A stretch of 64,000 bases of DNA. It comes from CAZGNZ01 sp964527215. Its GTDB lineage: Bacteria; Fidelibacterota; Marinisomatia; SCGC-AAA003-L08; JACNLC01. Position 1 is the stretch's first letter. The number at the start of each line of letters is the position of its first letter. The stretch covers positions 32,771-96,770 of the forward strand of contig CAZGNZ010000012.1 in NCBI GenBank assembly GCA_964527215.1, read 5' to 3'. The notes beneath the pieces were generated by a model that made no database searches, had not been told where the DNA came from, and saw nothing but the letters and a program-made list of their open reading frames with translations. Made by a program: the position numbers and the translations under genes. Shown here one piece after another: positions 53,423 to 61,662 of the stretch.

Positions 53423-54703
53423 CTGTAGTGTCCGGTTAAAATAAAAAGTTAGGTCTGAAATTTCTCAAAAATGGGATAAAATATCCCGGTCAAAAAGTAA
53501 TTAATAGAGGAGAATCAGACCATGCGGAAAATTACACCGGTACTGGAAGAACTTCTGAATCTTTTTCAGAGATATGAATTTGAGAAACTTGAAAAACAAT
53601 ACAATGCGAACCGTTATACGAAGTATTTCACTGGCTGGCAGCAGTTCATCGTTTTGTTGGTTGTCCAGATCAATGTAAGGACAGTTTGAGAGAGATCGAG
53701 ACATCTCTTCAAGTTCACCATAGCAAATGGTATCATCTGGGATTTACAGGCGTCAAACGCAGTACCCTGTCTGATGCTATAAATCAGCGTCCATGGCAGA
53801 TCTATGAAGGGCTGTTTTACAAACTACTGGACCGCTGTTGCTCCATGACACCAAAGCATCGATTTCGTTTCAAGAATCCACTGATCAGTATGGACTCTAC
53901 CACCATTGAGATGTGTCTGTCCGTTTTTCCCGGGCAAAGTTCAGGAAACGAAAAGGAGCCATCAAACTGCATTATCTGCTGAATCATTTGGGAATGATGC
54001 CAAGTTTTATGATCGTGACCAATGGCAAGCGCCATGATATCACAGTTGCTAAAAGCCAGGAGAAGCTGGATTTTGCCCTCTTACCGGACAGCATCCTGGC
54101 TGTTGATATGGCCTACATTGATTATAAGTGGTTGTATTCCCTCGATCAAAGAGATGTGTTTTTTGTAACATGTGCCAAGAGCAACATGGCATATGAAGTT
54201 ACCGGACAGCACAAACCGTTGAAGAACAAACATATCGTTCAAGATGATGTTATCCGGTTAACTGGACTTTTGAACAAAGATAAATATCCCCAGGAAATAT
54301 GTCTGGTGGGTTATTTATCACCGGATACGGGTGAGTATTACGAGCACATTACCAATAACCTGAATCTGGCCGCTATTACCATTGCAGGTATCTATAAAGA
54401 TCGCTGGCAGATAGAACTGTTTTTCAAATGGGTCAAGCAAAACCTGAAGATCAAATCCTTCCTGGGATCCAGTTGCAATGCAGTATTGAGCCAGATCTGG
54501 GTGGCGATGTGCTATTATCTGCTATTGAGTTACATCAGTTTCCAGACGAAGCTGTCAAAAACGATTACCGAGTTGAGCATTATGATCCGGGAAGTGATGA
54601 TGGAAAGAGTCAATTTGATAGATATCTTGTCGTTATCTCCTATGACTATTCGAAAAGCCAGAGAGCCAATTAAACAAATGACATTATTTTACCCGGACAG
54701 TAG
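53423..54703 (+). mobile_element. insertion sequence, IS4-like, with 10-bp target duplication
   Basis: The element is bounded by imperfect inverted repeats (TGTAGTGTCCGGTTAAAATA left; the right end reads ACTACTGTCCGGGTAAAATA on the other strand). It is flanked by the direct repeat GACTTGACAA at 53413-53422 and 54704-54713. Length is 1281 bp. Confidence 0.85.
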
Positions 54704-54743
54704 TGACTTGACAAATTACATAATAATATTTTGTAATATATGA
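53523..54743 (+). pseudogene. IS4-family transposase with two frameshifts
   Basis: The frame runs ITPVLEELLNLFQRYEFEKL from 53523, changes to the +1 frame near 53680 (REIETSLQVHHSKWYHLGFT, with PLISMDSTTIEMCLSVFP carrying the first Asp), and back near 53935. It continues to KRHDITVAKSQEKLDFALLP, DSILAVDMAYIDYKW and IYKDRWQIELFFKWVKQNLK (the Y-(2)-R-(3)-E-(6)-K signature of IS4). Two frame changes make it inactive as it stands. The last frame runs through the right end of the IS into the flank and stops on the ATG of the wzy gene. Confidence 0.8.
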
Positions 54744-56041
54744 AACAAATTGTCAAAAATAGTTATAAGAGTGACAGAACATTTAGTTTTGTAACAATAT
54801 CTTATTTTATATACTTGTTATATAATAATTATATTTATCTATTTGACTCTATTACAGGTATAAGTATTTATATAGAATCTTTTAGAGGTTTTCGATATGA
54901 TATTTTTATTCCACAGTTTCTACTTATGATTACTTATTTATGTCTTGCATTGAAAAGAATGTATATTTATAAATATAAACCATATAGAGAATTAGTAACT
55001 ATAATATTTTTATTTTTTGTCTACATGGTACTTCAATCCGTTATTCTCGGTGATTATCAGGGATTGATTGGTGTTAATAGATATTTGTTGTATTTCTCAT
55101 TTTTATTATTAATAGTGATATACGGTAACCAAAATAATGTAATTCTTATATTTCGACTTGCATCTATACTATTTGTTTTAATGATAATCCTATATTTGCT
55201 ACAATTCATAAGAACCGGTTTACCTTTAGGTTTTCGAATCACCCGTCCGCAAGTTTTATTTGGTAATGCAAATGAGGACGGAGGTGTGCTTTCAGTTGTA
55301 TTTCCTCTTTTTATCTATCATTTCCGAAAACAGCGCAACATAATATTTTTTTTCACAATCATAATACTACCAATTGTTGTATTTCTGAACGGAACACGAG
55401 CATCCATTTTTTCTATTATGTTAACAATAATAGTATTAATCTTAATTTTTGTTAGAATTAATATACTAAGGATGTTTCTACTATTTGTGTTACCATTTCT
55501 AGTTTATTACTTGTCTGTAAAGATTTTAACTCCAGAAGATATTCATACCATTAAGAATATGCGAGATTTACAATCCTTAGGTATAAATCAGTTGAGGGGA
55601 AATCTTGCATCCAGAATTGGGGGCATATGGATTTTGGCATTTGAATATATTGTTAAAACTTCCCCGCTAATTGGTTTTGGCAATTCAAGTTGGGATAATA
55701 TTGTTGAAAATGCCAACATTTATTATATGAGTGCTGGTAGGAGAATTTATGAAAGATCTCCACACAATTTCTTTATTGTATGGTTAGGTAACTTTGGTTT
55801 TATAGGAATGGTTTTTTTGTTTGTATTTTTTAAGCAATATTTTTTCACAAAAATCAGAATAACAATTAACAATAGAAGCGACGAGTTTATGTTTATAACA
55901 TTTGGAATGGTTTGTCCATTAATCTCATTCTTTATATGGGGTATGTTCGCAAACGCGTATTCAATTGATGGTTGGATAATACTTACAATGTTAATGGGGA
56001 TAAGTGGAATTTATAAATATAAAAATAATCATGAGAGATAG
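54740..56041 (+). CDS. wzy: polysaccharide polymerase / O-antigen ligase-like membrane protein (Wzy)
   Basis: The 433-residue product is strongly hydrophobic with about 11-12 membrane segments. It has a large periplasmic loop (about 260-330) including SRIGGIWILAFEYIVKTSPL, GFGNSSWDNIV and RSPHNFFIVWLGNFGFIGMV, the H-N-x(6)-G pattern of Wzy_C/O-antigen ligases. It would polymerise repeat units in the periplasm. It is very AT-rich and follows directly after the IS4-like insertion. Confidence 0.82.
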   Translation: MKQIVKNSYKSDRTFSFVTISYFIYLLYNNYIYLFDSITGISIYIESFRGFRYDIFIPQFLLMITYLCLALKRMYIYKYKPYRELVTIIFLFFVYMVLQSVILGDYQGLIGVNRYLLYFSFLLLIVIYGNQNNVILIFRLASILFVLMIILYLLQFIRTGLPLGFRITRPQVLFGNANEDGGVLSVVFPLFIYHFRKQRNIIFFFTIIILPIVVFLNGTRASIFSIMLTIIVLILIFVRINILRMFLLFVLPFLVYYLSVKILTPEDIHTIKNMRDLQSLGINQLRGNLASRIGGIWILAFEYIVKTSPLIGFGNSSWDNIVENANIYYMSAGRRIYERSPHNFFIVWLGNFGFIGMVFLFVFFKQYFFTKIRITINNRSDEFMFITFGMVCPLISFFIWGMFANAYSIDGWIILTMLMGISGIYKYKNNHER

Positions 56042-56089
56042 CTAGCCAGAATGATTCACTAGCAAAAAAGTAAAGGGTGGCATAGTATA

Positions 56090-56755
56090 GAGATGGACCC
56101 CGTGGGTTGGACAATAAACCATCAAGTTAAGGTGTAAAACCACCAGGTAGAGTTAAGCAACGCTTTGAGAGTCAGGTTCTTTGAAATAGCATTCATCCGG
56201 CGTTTTTCTTCCAAGAGAATCATGTCGCCTTGATGAGTTGTAGTAGTCAATCCAGACAGGGATGCCTGCTCTTGCTTCCGGGATTGTCTCGTAGCAATGG
56301 ATGTAAACATCCTCGTACTTCAAGCTGCGCCAGAACCGTTCGATGAAAACATTGTCGATCCAGCGACCTTTCCCGTCCATACTGATTTGGATACCTTTCG
56401 AGCTGAGAAAATCAGTGAAATCTTCACTGGTGAACTGAGCCCCCTGATCGGTATTGACAATCTCTGGACAGCCATACAGATCGATTGCCTCGGCAAGTGC
56501 TTCGATACAAAAAGCTGTATCCATGCTGTTGGACAGGCGATAACGTAATATTTTGCGGCTATACAAGTCTATCACTGCAACAAAATAGCTGTGACCGGTC
56601 GCGATTGGGATATACGTAATATCCATGGCCCACACCTGGTTAGGTCGTATGATCTTCAGGTTTCCAACCAAGTACAGATAGATTTTGTGACCCTTGCCGG
56701 GTTTGCTCAGTCTTGGTTTTGGATAGATTGCCTGGATTCCTATTTTGCGCATCAA
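56090..56755 (-). mobile_element. IS3/IS150-like element fragment with orfB C-terminal part
   Basis: The 3' portion of an orfB transposase (MRKIGIQAIYPKPRLSKPGK, WAMDITYIP, NTDQGAQFTS, DNVFIERFWRSLKYEDVYIH) carries all three catalytic acids. The left end at about 56093 (GGACCCCGTGGGTTGGACA) looks like an IS150-type terminus. The N-terminal part of orfB and orfA are missing: the right side stops at an 18-bp repeat (56751-56768) that borders the next element. Confidence 0.8.
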
Positions 56756-56768
56756 TCAAAAATCGCGT
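56751..56768 (+). repeat. 18-bp direct repeat, left copy
   Basis: ATCAATCAAAAATCGCGT occurs here and again at 58505-58522 in the same orientation, on either side of the orfA/orfB element. A third, diverged copy (CAGTCAAGAATCGCGG) lies at 58541. Confidence 0.7.
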
Positions 56769-57109
56769 AGAAGAAGCGATCAACAAAAACTATTAATGAA
56801 AATCTTTTCTTAATCAATAGATGCTAGGATGTCCCGTTGCGCAAAACAGGAGCAAATTGAGTGCTTTTCGGAATCTATCTTGACTATTCTGATATAATCT
56901 GATGCAGGAATAACGCGTAAAGAACGGCTTCAATACATTCAAATAGCATTGTGTGCTGACAAGATGTCTAATTCAGTGCGCTTTTCTGACTATGTCGTAA
57001 TGCAGAATGTTTATTAAGCTATGGAACAGGAAATAGTAAAGCGGAGAGAGCGAAGCGAACGCAGCTTTACTATTTCTGCCCAAGCCGTTTCATAGACATG
57101 GAGACAATA

Positions 57110-57430
57110 ATGAACGACATAAAGAAACGCAGACATCTCAGCGCACATCAGAAGTGGCAGATCTATCAGGAGTGCCAGCAGCCTGATGCAAAAATTGGAG
57201 AGATATTAAGATCGCACGGTCTGTATTCCTCTGACCTGCAGCGTATCCGTAAAATAGTGGAAGACAGTGCGGTTGAAGGATTGACTAACAGCACAACGGG
57301 TCGCAAGAAGATAAAAACAGTGCCCAAAGAACAATTTGATGATTTCCGGAGTGAACTTAGCAAAAAAGAGAAAGCTCTGGCAGAAATGTCAGTTCTGTTT
57401 ACTTCTCTGAAAAAAAAAGTGAACTTGTAG
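57110..57430 (+). CDS. IS3-like transposase orfA (HTH protein)
   Basis: The start at ATG 57110 gives 106 residues. The HTH region is RRHLSAHQKWQIYQECQQPD followed by IGEILRSHGLYSSDLQRIRK, then a Leu/Lys-rich segment (SELSKKEKALAEMSVLFTSL) likely to form a leucine-zipper helix. The gene ends just after an A9 run (about 57411-57419). It is followed by the orfB frame, which is open from 57423. Confidence 0.8.
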   Translation: MNDIKKRRHLSAHQKWQIYQECQQPDAKIGEILRSHGLYSSDLQRIRKIVEDSAVEGLTNSTTGRKKIKTVPKEQFDDFRSELSKKEKALAEMSVLFTSLKKKVNL

Positions 57431-58481
57431 TAGAGGGTCCATTTCCATCTCGGCCGTTACCAGTAGAAATAAGGAAGATATCGTCCGTGTCATATTCTAT
57501 GCTAAATCCAAAGGCATTCCCAAGTTCAAGATTTGCACAGTCCTGCAGATCAACGTCCGCAGAGTTGAACGTTGGGTTGCACGGAAACAGGATAATGGGA
57601 ACATGGATAATCGTAAACCGGGCCCAAAGAAACCTGTGAATGCCATAATGCCACATGAGAAACAGGCTGTTCTTGACTACGTCAGCCGAGAAGAAACTGT
57701 AGATTATTCACTCCGTGTTCTGGCCTGCAAGGGAGCAGAACTGGACTTATTTTATGTTTCTGCCAGCAAGATACGCGGGATATTATTTGAAGCAAATATT
57801 CTTTCTGACAGGAGAACTCCAGTCAGACGAACTGGCGCAGGGAGAAAACCCAATAGACCTGATGAGCTTACCGGACCCAATCAATGCTATGGTTGGGATA
57901 TCAGTTTTATCCGGACAGATATTCTGCGGGTTTTCTGGTACCTCTATGTCATGATTGATGAATGGTCCAGGAAAGTTGTGGCCTGGATTACAAGCCCCTG
58001 TATCACCCATGAAGTTTCTAAACAACTGATTGATGATGCATACCTTTCCGAAGGATTGCTGGATGTTCCCAGAGAGCTGTTACCTGTGGTTGTCAATGAC
58101 AATGGATCTCAGATGAAAGCTAAGCCGGTAAAACGAATGATGATGGATCTTGGGTTAACTCAGACATTTTCTCGTCCACGTACACCTAATGACAATCCGT
58201 TCATTGAGTCATTATTCTCAACTGTAAAAACAGCTCCGGCATATCCGGGTTGCTTTCCCAGCAGTTCAATCAAGGATGTTCAGGAATACTTTGAGCAGTA
58301 TTTTGGCTGGTATAACAATGAGCATTTTCATTCAGGAATAGATTACCTTCATCCAATTGATAAGCATGATGTAAGAGCTGAAGAAATTTTGAAGTATAGA
58401 AAGAAATGCTTGACAAAGCAAAGAGCACAACGTAAACTATATTGGTCAAGCAAAAATCAAGTAACCAGAAGCGGTTTATAG
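57423..58481 (+). CDS. IS3-like transposase orfB (DDE integrase)
   Basis: The frame is open from 57423 and in the family begins around NKEDIVRVIFYAKSKGIPKF; the first ATG is only at 57603. The integrase core has GWDISFIRTDILRVFWYLYV (D), VVVNDNGSQMKAKPVK (D) and TPNDNPFIESLFSTVKTAPA (E). OrfB needs fusion with orfA or an internal start. The frames are related by +1 at the orfA end, not the usual -1 of IS3 elements, so the mechanism is unclear. Confidence 0.8.
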   Translation, partial: TCSRGSISISAVTSRNKEDIVRVIFYAKSKGIPKFKICTVLQINVRRVERWVARKQDNGNMDNRKPGPKKPVNAIMPHEKQAVLDYVSREETVDYSLRVLACKGAELDLFYVSASKIRGILFEANILSDRRTPVRRTGAGRKPNRPDELTGPNQCYGWDISFIRTDILRVFWYLYVMIDEWSRKVVAWITSPCITHEVSKQLIDDAYLSEGLLDVPRELLPVVVNDNGSQMKAKPVKRMMMDLGLTQTFSRPRTPNDNPFIESLFSTVKTAPAYPGCFPSSSIKDVQEYFEQYFGWYNNEHFHSGIDYLHPIDKHDVRAEEILKYRKKCLTKQRAQRKLYWSSKNQVTRSGL

Positions 58482-58610
58482 CGAATTAAATTCTGCTTTG
58501 CGATATCAATCAAAAATCGCGTCGAATTTTGTAGCGTGTTCAGTCAAGAATCGCGGCTGGTAAATTAATCAGGCTAGTTAACTGTTAAAAATATTTTTTA
58601 TGAGTGTAAA

Positions 58611-59858
58611 ATGAGAGTTCTATGGATAATAAATGATTTGAAAAGTGTGACCTCGAATGAAATAAGAGGATCAGGTACATGGGTTAACGCACTAATTGAT
58701 TGTATTTATGATACTAATGAGGAGATTTCACTAGGAGTTCTATGTCGTTCAAGTAAGACTACGAAGATTGAAACTAAAGAGAGAATTATTTACACCATTA
58801 AAAAAAAATATGCGTTAAAAATTAAAAATTATTTTTTTCAACATAAACATTATATCTTTGCAGACTATAGGAATGATGTATTAGATGTTGTAAATGATTT
58901 TGAACCTGATTTGATACATGTGCATGGCCTAGAAAATCTTTTGGGTAAAGATATTTTAAATTTTGGAATTCCCACAGTTTTATCAATCCAAGGTATTATG
59001 TCTCAAATTGATAGAATTGAAAGATTGGCCTTGTATGATTTATTTAACATTTTATCATTCAATAAGTTAGCAATATTTAAAAATTGGCAATTAAACAAAT
59101 TAGCTATGATAAATACTTTGATTGCGCAAAAAGAAAAATACATTCTACAAAATTTTAAACATGTTATTGGAAGAACAGCATGGGATGAACGATTCGCGAA
59201 ATTAGTAAATAACAAGCTAAAGTATTATCATATAAATGAAGTACTGCGCAATGAGTTTTATTATAGCAAATGGGATATTGATAAAGCAAAAAAACATCAT
59301 TTTGTCTCTGTAATTAGTGATGTGCCATACAAGGGATTGGTTTCATTAATTAAGTCAATAAGAGTTTACACTTGTTTCACTAGCGAACATGTAACTCTCG
59401 ATATAATAGGAGTCAAAATAAATAGTTATTTACATAAAGTAGCCTTACAAATGATAGGCAAGATAAAGAATACAAATGTTGAAATTAGGTTTCAAAATAA
59501 CCTATCTGCATTCGAAATCATTAGGATTATGAGGAATTCATATATTTATATTCACCCATCTCATATAGAAAATAGTTCTAATTCAATCTGTGAAGCAATG
59601 ATGATTGGTATGCCAGTCATTGCGTTCAACACAGGAGGAACATCAAGTATAATCAAAAATGACTATGACGGAATTTTAGTTCCTAATTTTGATGAATATG
59701 CCATTGCTGCATCAATAAATCATCTTGTAAATCATAAAAATATCGCTTCCACATTAGGCTCCTATGCAAGAGAAAGAAGCCTAAAAAGGCATGACAAAAA
59801 GGAAATTATACAGAAGTTGTTATTAACATATAAAGAATTGGTAAATGTGAGAAAATGA
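58611..59858 (+). CDS. glycosyltransferase family 4
   Basis: The 415-residue product has the GT-B fold with the family 4 donor motif: IYIHPSHIENSSNSICEAMM with the E-x7-E pair, followed by GMPVIAFNTGGTSSII. It would add a sugar to the repeat unit of the polysaccharide at the inner-membrane face. It is AT-rich. Its stop overlaps the next start (ATGA), so it is coupled to the GT2 gene. Confidence 0.88.
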   Translation: MRVLWIINDLKSVTSNEIRGSGTWVNALIDCIYDTNEEISLGVLCRSSKTTKIETKERIIYTIKKKYALKIKNYFFQHKHYIFADYRNDVLDVVNDFEPDLIHVHGLENLLGKDILNFGIPTVLSIQGIMSQIDRIERLALYDLFNILSFNKLAIFKNWQLNKLAMINTLIAQKEKYILQNFKHVIGRTAWDERFAKLVNNKLKYYHINEVLRNEFYYSKWDIDKAKKHHFVSVISDVPYKGLVSLIKSIRVYTCFTSEHVTLDIIGVKINSYLHKVALQMIGKIKNTNVEIRFQNNLSAFEIIRIMRNSYIYIHPSHIENSSNSICEAMMIGMPVIAFNTGGTSSIIKNDYDGILVPNFDEYAIAASINHLVNHKNIASTLGSYARERSLKRHDKKEIIQKLLLTYKELVNVRK

Positions 59859-60673
59859 AGATTAGTATAATTACTCCGAATTATAATTATGGAAACTATA
59901 TCAACAAAACCATTAAAAGTATTATAAATCAAAACTATGATAATATTGAATACGTTATAGTCGATGATGGTTCAACAGATAATTCAGTTGAAGTTATTAA
60001 ATCTTTTCAAACAAATAAATCAATTGAGTTGATCCTAATTGAGCAGCCGAATAAAGGACAATCAGCAGCATTGAATGCAGCTCTTAAGCATGTAACTGGT
60101 GACGTTATTGGATGGATAAATTCTGATGATCAATACTGTGCCGATGTTTTTAAATCCATCGCAAATATCTTTATGAAAGATTCAAATATTGACGCAATTT
60201 TTGGAGATATCTATATTATAGATCCCTATGATAATATAATAGGAAAAACGGAATATTTACCATTTGATTATATGGCAGGTACACTGTTGGGATTTGGAAA
60301 AATGGTGTCATCAAATGCAATATTCTGGAAGACAGAAATTATGGAAGGAATTGAAGGATTTAACCAAGATTATGTCTACGCTATGGATTCTGAATTTTGG
60401 TCTAGGTTATTATATAAAAGAAATGTAGTGCATATAAAAAAATATATTGCATGCTTTAGGATACATGAAAATGCAAAAACCAACATACGTCAGAAACTTT
60501 TCAGCGCTGAAAATTATAAAGGGAAATGTGAGAATAAAGAAACACAATATAAAGCATACTCTCATTTAAAGGTATCAAAGATTATCCCGTATCCTGCAAG
60601 ATTTCCATTATGGATTTTATATAAAGTAAAAAGACATATGTATAAATTAGTAAATGGACACTATCATAAATGA
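59855..60673 (+). CDS. glycosyltransferase family 2
   Basis: The 272-residue product has the GT-A nucleotide-sugar motifs IITPNYNYGNYINKTIKSII, VIVDDGSTDNSVEVI, GQSAALNAALKHVTGDVIGW and NSDDQYCAD (metal-binding DD), with a late WSRLLYKRNV. It transfers a sugar to the growing repeat unit. Four-base overlaps with both neighbours show one translated operon. Confidence 0.92.
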   Translation: MKISIITPNYNYGNYINKTIKSIINQNYDNIEYVIVDDGSTDNSVEVIKSFQTNKSIELILIEQPNKGQSAALNAALKHVTGDVIGWINSDDQYCADVFKSIANIFMKDSNIDAIFGDIYIIDPYDNIIGKTEYLPFDYMAGTLLGFGKMVSSNAIFWKTEIMEGIEGFNQDYVYAMDSEFWSRLLYKRNVVHIKKYIACFRIHENAKTNIRQKLFSAENYKGKCENKETQYKAYSHLKVSKIIPYPARFPLWILYKVKRHMYKLVNGHYHK

Positions 60674-61662
60674 AAAGACCCTTATTCCAATACCACCCTG
60701 TAATTGGCTATACATATATTCCAAATCTTAAATTAAGAGTAGATAACCCAGTTTCTCCATATTTATTAAAAACCAATAATAGTGGTTTTAGGTCAGATAT
60801 TGAATTTAAAAATGGTCGTGAGAGTGATAACAAAAAAATATTATTTTTTGGAGACTCATTTTTAGCAGGAGACTATGTGAGTAATGGAAAAAGATTTACA
60901 GATATACTAGGGAGAGATCATAAAAAAATTATTTGTTACAATTATGGCTTGCCTGGAAGTGGAACAGATCAACATTATCTAATTTTTCAAGAGTTTGCAG
61001 AAACTATAGATTTTGATTACCTTGTAATATGTATATTTATAGAAAATATCACTCGAATTACTGCAAGATACAAGAAGTATACTTCTGCTATGCATGGTAC
61101 ATCTAAAATTATGCAAAAACCGTATTTTGAAATATCGAATGGAACACTTGTTCTAAATAATGTACCTGTTAGAAGAGGTACAGTTAACATTGAGGACATA
61201 CCTGCAGCAGATAAGGGGAGAATCCATGGGTTAGGCAATAAAGGGCATATATATAATGTCTTGAAACAATCAATTGGAAAAAGTAACATCGAAAAAATGC
61301 AAAAATTACTAAATTATCATCATTATCCTCAGTATGATAGACCTACAAATTCTGCATGGCTATTGATGAAAACCATATTATCAAAATGGATTATAGGTAT
61401 AAATAAACCTGTTGGAATATTACTTTTACCTAGCCATAATAATTACTTAGGTTACGATTCTCCAGTCAATTATCAAACTCGATTTAATGAACTTCAAAAT
61501 GAAATCAATGTAGATATATTAGACCCACTACATGAAATGTTAAAACTACCATTTAGCAAAAGAAAATTGTTTCGCTTTACAAATGACCCCCATCCAACAA
61601 AAATTCAACACCAATTTATTGCAAATTTTCTTGAGAAAATAATGATAAGGAAAATCTTTTAA
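60670..61662 (+). CDS. SGNH/GDSL-like hydrolase or acyltransferase-associated protein
   Basis: The 330-residue product has an SGNH block I (ILFFGDSFLAGDYV, Ser nucleophile), a Gly-rich block II (NYGLPGSGTDQHY) and a late DPHPTKIQHQF resembling the DxxH block V. Such proteins in polysaccharide loci remove or add O-acetyl groups. It has no signal peptide or membrane helix. It is coupled to the GT2 gene by overlap and to the carbamoyltransferase (TAATG). Confidence 0.65.
   Translation: MKRPLFQYHPVIGYTYIPNLKLRVDNPVSPYLLKTNNSGFRSDIEFKNGRESDNKKILFFGDSFLAGDYVSNGKRFTDILGRDHKKIICYNYGLPGSGTDQHYLIFQEFAETIDFDYLVICIFIENITRITARYKKYTSAMHGTSKIMQKPYFEISNGTLVLNNVPVRRGTVNIEDIPAADKGRIHGLGNKGHIYNVLKQSIGKSNIEKMQKLLNYHHYPQYDRPTNSAWLLMKTILSKWIIGINKPVGILLLPSHNNYLGYDSPVNYQTRFNELQNEINVDILDPLHEMLKLPFSKRKLFRFTNDPHPTKIQHQFIANFLEKIMIRKIF

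Larger units (their letters stand above)
56769..58504 (+). mobile_element. IS3-like element with orfA and orfB
   Basis: About 1.74 kb between two 18-bp direct repeats. It carries an HTH orfA and a DDE orfB. An inverted repeat GAAATAGTAAAGC (57030-57042) / GCTTTACTATTTC (57064-57076) lies upstream of orfA, and an outer TATGGAAC...GTTTCATA pair surrounds it. The true termini are not certain. Confidence 0.6.
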
